From 34-65-8 sp963529855 (GTDB taxonomy: Bacteria > Pseudomonadota > Alphaproteobacteria > Sphingomonadales > Sphingomonadaceae): a DNA stretch of 64,000 nucleotides. Numbering within the stretch: position 1 is the stretch's first letter; each line of letters starts with the position of its first letter. Shown in pieces: positions 60,924 to 64,000 of the stretch. The notes under the pieces are model-generated. The model had not been told where the DNA came from. It did no database searches and was given only the letters and a program-made list of their open reading frames with translations. The stretch covers positions 186,001 to 250,000 of the forward strand of contig CAURZK010000001.1 in assembly GCA_963529855.1 (NCBI GenBank). Direction: 5' to 3'. A program made the position numbers and the translations under genes.

Positions 60924-62048
60924 TCAGTTCCCTGCTAGTCTCGGGTGTACCACGGCCCCGCCCCGCGTCAGCCGCACGGCGTCACCGATTTCATCGTCCA
61001 GCACAGGCCGCCCCGCGTCCTTGTCCCAGAACGCGCTGAGGAAGTTGTAGAGGTTGCGCGCAAACAGGGCGGAAGCGTCGGCGGCGAGGTGCGTGGGGGT
61101 ATTAGCGTAACCGATGATCTTGACGCCGTGCTTCTCGACCACCCGATCCGCAACTGATCCTTCGACATTGCCACCTTGCGCCACGGCAAGATCGAAGATC
61201 ACGCTGCCGGGCTTCATCGACGCGATCTGCGCATCGCTGATCAGTCGCGGCGCGTCGCGGCCCGGGATCAGCGCGGTGGTGATGACGATGTCCTGCTTGG
61301 CTATGTGACCCGACACCAGTTCGGCCTGCGCCCGCTGATACTCCTCGCTCATTTCGGTGGCATAGCCGCCTGCACCCTCGCCCTCGATCCCGGCGACATC
61401 CTCGACGAAGATCGGCTTGGCACCCAAGGACTGGATCTGTTCTTTCGTGGCGCTGCGAACGTCGGTCGCAGAAACCTGCGCGCCGAGCCGCTTGGCCGTA
61501 GCGATCGCTTGGAGCCCTGCCACGCCCACGCCCATCACGAAAACCCGGGCCGCCTGGACGGTACCGGCGGCCGTCATCATCATCGGGAAGGCCCGGCCAT
61601 ACGTATCGGCGGCATGGATCACCGCCTTGTACCCTGCAAGGTTCGACTGGCTGGACAGCACGTCCATGCTCTGCGCCCGGGTGATGCGCGGCATCAGCTC
61701 CATCGCCAGCGCTTCGAGCCCTGCAGCGGCATAGGCATCGACGCGGCTGCGTTCGCGAAAGGGATCGAACGTCGCCGCGACCCACGCCCCGGGCGCCGTG
61801 CCAGCCAGCAAGGCCGGATCTGGCGCCTGCACGCCAAGCACGATGTCCGCGCCCTTCAGGACATCGGCAGCAGCCCCAACCTCTGCGCCCGCCTCACGAT
61901 AGGCTTCGTCCGTAATGGATGCGCCTGCGCCTGCGCCTGCCTCGATGGCCACCACCGCGCCCAGCGCAGTGAACTTCTTCACCGTTTCCGGTGAAGCCGC
62001 GACACGCGCCTCCCCCGAAGCGCGTTCCGCCAGAACAGCTATGCGCAA
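60924..62048 (-). CDS. pntA: NAD(P) transhydrogenase subunit alpha, NAD-binding part (PntA1/PntAA)
   Basis: 374-residue soluble NAD(H)-binding domain I. RIAVLAERASGEARVAASPETVKKF, SSQSNLAGYKAVIHAADTYGRAFPMMMTAAGTVQAARVFVMGVGVAGLQAIATAKRLGAQVSATDVR and the mobile-loop/NAD region are standard. No ATG or GTG fits: TTG at 62048 gives the family start and has GAGG about 9 bases upstream. It follows the 41-residue COX IV-like gene by 11 bases. Confidence 0.93.
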   Translation of the reverse strand: MRIAVLAERASGEARVAASPETVKKFTALGAVVAIEAGAGAGASITDEAYREAGAEVGAAADVLKGADIVLGVQAPDPALLAGTAPGAWVAATFDPFRERSRVDAYAAAGLEALAMELMPRITRAQSMDVLSSQSNLAGYKAVIHAADTYGRAFPMMMTAAGTVQAARVFVMGVGVAGLQAIATAKRLGAQVSATDVRSATKEQIQSLGAKPIFVEDVAGIEGEGAGGYATEMSEEYQRAQAELVSGHIAKQDIVITTALIPGRDAPRLISDAQIASMKPGSVIFDLAVAQGGNVEGSVADRVVEKHGVKIIGYANTPTHLAADASALFARNLYNFLSAFWDKDAGRPVLDDEIGDAVRLTRGGAVVHPRLAGN

Positions 62049-62059
62049 GCGCGCGAGCC

Positions 62060-62185
62060 TCAGGGTGCGATCAGAATGACGACGAGCAAAGCGATCAGCG
62101 CGATCAAGGGCACCGACCACTTGAGCATGCCGATAAAGCCACCGTAAGTCTTTTCCGCAGCCTTCATGTCGTTTGCCGAAGCCAT
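62060..62185 (-). CDS. aa3-type cytochrome c oxidase subunit IV-like small membrane protein
   Basis: 41 residues: a short polar N-terminus (ASANDMKAAEKTYGGFIGMLKWS) and one C-terminal transmembrane helix (VPLIALIALLVVILIAP). This size and layout match the bacterial aa3-type cytochrome oxidase subunit IV family, whose members are peripheral to the oxidase core. No other oxidase gene is in the window. It precedes pntA by 11 bases, so it is probably the first gene of the pnt operon. AGGGAA precedes the ATG. Confidence 0.82.
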   Translation of the reverse strand: MASANDMKAAEKTYGGFIGMLKWSVPLIALIALLVVILIAP

Positions 62186-62341
62186 GTCTATTCCCTGTAA
62201 TAAAATCTGTGAGCTGAGGGTCTATCGCGCGGATGCCGCTGCATCAAGCCCGACCGGCAACCTCTTATCAGCCTTAATCTCGCCTTTACCCGATCGGGTT
62301 ACAGCCTTGAGTTGTGCCACGACGGGACGGTTTGGGGAAAC

Positions 62342-63760
62342 ATGGCTACCGAAGATTCGCGTCTGCTGATGCTCATCGACGATGAACCGGCGCAAAGCCG
62401 GCTGATCAGCGTGCTTGCCGCGCGCGAAGGCTGGCGCACATTGGTCGTCAAGGATGCGGAAACCGCGATCGCGACGCTCGGGACCCGGCAGGGGATGCAG
62501 CTGTCCGCAATAATTCTCGACCAGTGGGTTCCGGGCGACGATGCCTGCGAGTTGATTGCCGAATTGAAGCAGCGCCGCCCCGCCCTGCCGATCCTCATGC
62601 TTACGACCAGTTCCAGCCCGACCCTTGCTGTCGAGGCGATGCGGGCCGGCGCGACCGACTATCTCGTGAAGCCGGTCGCACCCGACCGGCTGATGCAGGC
62701 CTTGCGCAGCGCGACCAAGCTGGAAGCGCCGCGGGACGAATTGCAGCCCCTGGCCGAGAAGATCCACGCGACGCTCGATTTCGATGCGATGATCGGCAAT
62801 GCGCCGGGGTTTCGCACGGCCCTCGCCAAGGCAGCCAAGGCCGCGCGCGGGCACGGACATGTCCTGATCGAGGGAGAAAGCGGCACCGGCAAGGACATGC
62901 TGATGCGCGCGATGCACGCGGCCAGCCCGCGGGCCAAGGCGCCGGTGCGGTTCGTCAACGTACGCGGCGTCCCCGCCAACTCCATCGAATCCATCCTGTT
63001 CGGACATGAGCCCGGCGCCTTTCCCGGGGCTTTCGACCGTCACATCGGCGCCTTGCAGCACTGTGACGGCGGAACCCTGGTGCTCGACGAGATCGACCGG
63101 CTCAGCGACTCGCTTCAGGTCAAGCTGGCCGAAGCGCTGACAAGCGGCGTTGTGCGGCCGATCGGGGCCAAGCATGGCTACAAAGTTGACGTGCGCGTTC
63201 TCAGCGCCAGCAACTTGCCGTTGAGGGACCTGAACGAAGCGGGCTATTTCCACCCCGACTTGCTCGCTGCAATCGCGCCGACCCGGATCGTCGTGCCGCC
63301 CTTGCGCGAACGAACTGGCGATATCCCGGCGCTTGCGCGGCATTTCCTGTCGCGGATCGGCGACCAGCCGGGCCTGCGCTCGTTGTCGATCTCGGACAGT
63401 GCACTCGCCCTGCTTGCTGCATTTGAATGGCCGGGCAACGTACGCCAACTCCAGGCAGTTCTGTTCCGTGCAGCGGTTTTCTGCGAAGGCGAGGTGCTGA
63501 CCGCCGACAGCTTCCCGCAGCTTTCCGAACTGCTCGGCGAATGCGAAGAAGCGACCGGGCCGATGCAGGAAGGTGTCGGCGTGATGCTCTACACCGCCGA
63601 CGGCAACCTGCGCCCGCTTGAGGAAATCGAAGCCGACGTGATCCGATTGGCCATAGGTCATTACCGCGGCCGCATGACCGAAGTTGCGCGCCGGCTTGGC
63701 ATTGGACGCTCGACGCTCTACCGCAAACTGTCGGATCTGGGCATCGACAACGCCGCCTGA
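62342..63760 (+). CDS. Response regulator with sigma-54-activator-like AAA+ domain and Fis-type HTH
   Basis: 472 residues in NtrC order. Receiver domain (about 6-125) with D13/D14, phospho-acceptor D60 (IILDQW) and K in YLVKPV; AAA+ domain (about 150-390) with Walker A GESGTGKD (178-185), Walker B TLVLDEID (D249, E250) and WPGNVRQL; C-terminal Fis-like HTH (EVARRLGIGRSTLYRKL). The sigma-54-contacting GAFTGA loop reads GAFPGA (225-230), so the key Thr is Pro. No cognate histidine kinase is next to it. ATG 62342 follows GGGGAAAC. It lies across 156 bases from the pnt operon. Confidence 0.9.
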   Translation: MATEDSRLLMLIDDEPAQSRLISVLAAREGWRTLVVKDAETAIATLGTRQGMQLSAIILDQWVPGDDACELIAELKQRRPALPILMLTTSSSPTLAVEAMRAGATDYLVKPVAPDRLMQALRSATKLEAPRDELQPLAEKIHATLDFDAMIGNAPGFRTALAKAAKAARGHGHVLIEGESGTGKDMLMRAMHAASPRAKAPVRFVNVRGVPANSIESILFGHEPGAFPGAFDRHIGALQHCDGGTLVLDEIDRLSDSLQVKLAEALTSGVVRPIGAKHGYKVDVRVLSASNLPLRDLNEAGYFHPDLLAAIAPTRIVVPPLRERTGDIPALARHFLSRIGDQPGLRSLSISDSALALLAAFEWPGNVRQLQAVLFRAAVFCEGEVLTADSFPQLSELLGECEEATGPMQEGVGVMLYTADGNLRPLEEIEADVIRLAIGHYRGRMTEVARRLGIGRSTLYRKLSDLGIDNAA

Positions 63761-63778
63761 GCGCCTTAGCGCACAGGC

Positions 63779-64000
63779 ATGACACACGATTTCTCTGGCC
63801 GCAGTGCACTCGTCACAGGCGCCGCTTCCGGCATTGGCGCTGCATCCGCGCGCTGGCTGGCCGATCACGGTACGGCGCGGCTCGTGCTTGTCGATCGCGA
63901 CGCGGCGGCGCTCGCTGCGCTCGATTGCCCGGGCGATCGACTGGTCGGCGACGTTGCCGATCCGGCGCTGGCCGAACGGATCGAGCAGGCGGGACCCTTT
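63779..64000 (+). CDS. Short-chain dehydrogenase/reductase (partial, C-terminus off the window)
   Basis: The first 74 residues of an SDR are visible: cofactor motif TGAASGIG (TGX3GXG), a second-strand acidic residue (LVLVDRD, suggesting NAD preference) and GDVADP for adenine binding. The catalytic Ser-Tyr-Lys lie beyond the edge. The ATG stands 18 bases after the response regulator gene. Substrate cannot be told. Confidence 0.85.
   Translation, partial: MTHDFSGRSALVTGAASGIGAASARWLADHGTARLVLVDRDAAALAALDCPGDRLVGDVADPALAERIEQAGPF

Noticed and set aside
62222..63868. A 548-codon frame antisense to the response regulator
   Set aside because: The plus-strand protein has complete receiver, AAA+ and HTH motifs; the antisense frame has none.

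Overview
The window looks like chromosomal core DNA of an alphaproteobacterium. The best guess is order Sphingomonadales, probably Erythrobacteraceae; this rests on gene order and protein style, not on a database match. Supporting signs are GC-rich coding throughout, the block tsaB-rimI-mucR-fur-plsC-miaB-phoH-ybeY-corC, the block rpmF-plsX-fabH-ihfA-merR, an atpHAGDC operon without Fo genes and with a very short epsilon subunit, a split pntA/pntA2/pntB transhydrogenase, and a 41-residue aa3-type COX IV-like protein. I found no tRNA, rRNA, CRISPR array, insertion sequence, integrase or prophage. Coding density is very high and no gap reaches 300 bases; the longest (29559-29760, 62186-62341, 50763-50911, 7573-7706, 31514-31632) are mostly divergent promoter regions.

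Region 1 (1-5169, mostly minus): the start of egtB (ergothioneine synthesis, running off the left edge), class II DAHP synthase and a two-domain M16 zinc protease. Region 2 (5246-13334, plus): a Nfu-type Fe-S carrier, a RutE-like reductase, tsaB/rimI, a MucR regulator ending at a clear terminator, fur, an acyltransferase, then the RNA-maturation set miaB-phoH-ybeY-corC. Region 3 (13366-22974): a LysR regulator, a cyclophilin, mgtE, DUF1489, FrnE-like oxidoreductase plus nudC, a serine hydrolase, mutY, DUF721 and two tandem DsbA-like thioredoxin-fold proteins. Region 4 (23008-31513): smc, then on the minus strand merR, ihfA, fabH, plsX and rpmF, then a MAPEG protein, a metallo-hydrolase and a LexA-like S24 regulator.

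Region 5 (31633-36353): two small conserved-looking hypotheticals, then a minus-strand set of a 2-hydroxyacid dehydrogenase, an acetolactate-synthase-like ThDP enzyme and an aldehyde dehydrogenase, which looks like a catabolic unit of unknown substrate. Region 6 (36434-44679): cysS, a nitroreductase, cobT, an FSA-type aldolase, DUF4197, priA and a GST. Region 7 (44798-50762): a repair-flavoured stretch with an Fe-S photolyase, a CPBP protease, a PEP-mutase family protein, Ada and a membrane-anchored trypsin-like protein. Region 8 (50912-56078): the F1 ATP synthase operon, with a small lipoprotein gene between atpG and atpD and ending at a strong terminator. Region 9 (56198-64000): a secreted prolyl oligopeptidase, the minus-strand operon COX IV-like / pntA / PH-domain / pntA2 / pntB / lipoprotein, a sigma-54-activator-like response regulator with a degenerate GAFTGA loop, and the start of an SDR.

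No large undescribed system (defence island, secondary-metabolite cluster, novel repeat array) is apparent. The items most worth a second look are small genes embedded in the atp and pnt operons, the GAFPGA regulator, the S24 regulator with its palindromic operator, the ThDP/ALDH/2-hydroxyacid dehydrogenase set, and the membrane-tethered protease.
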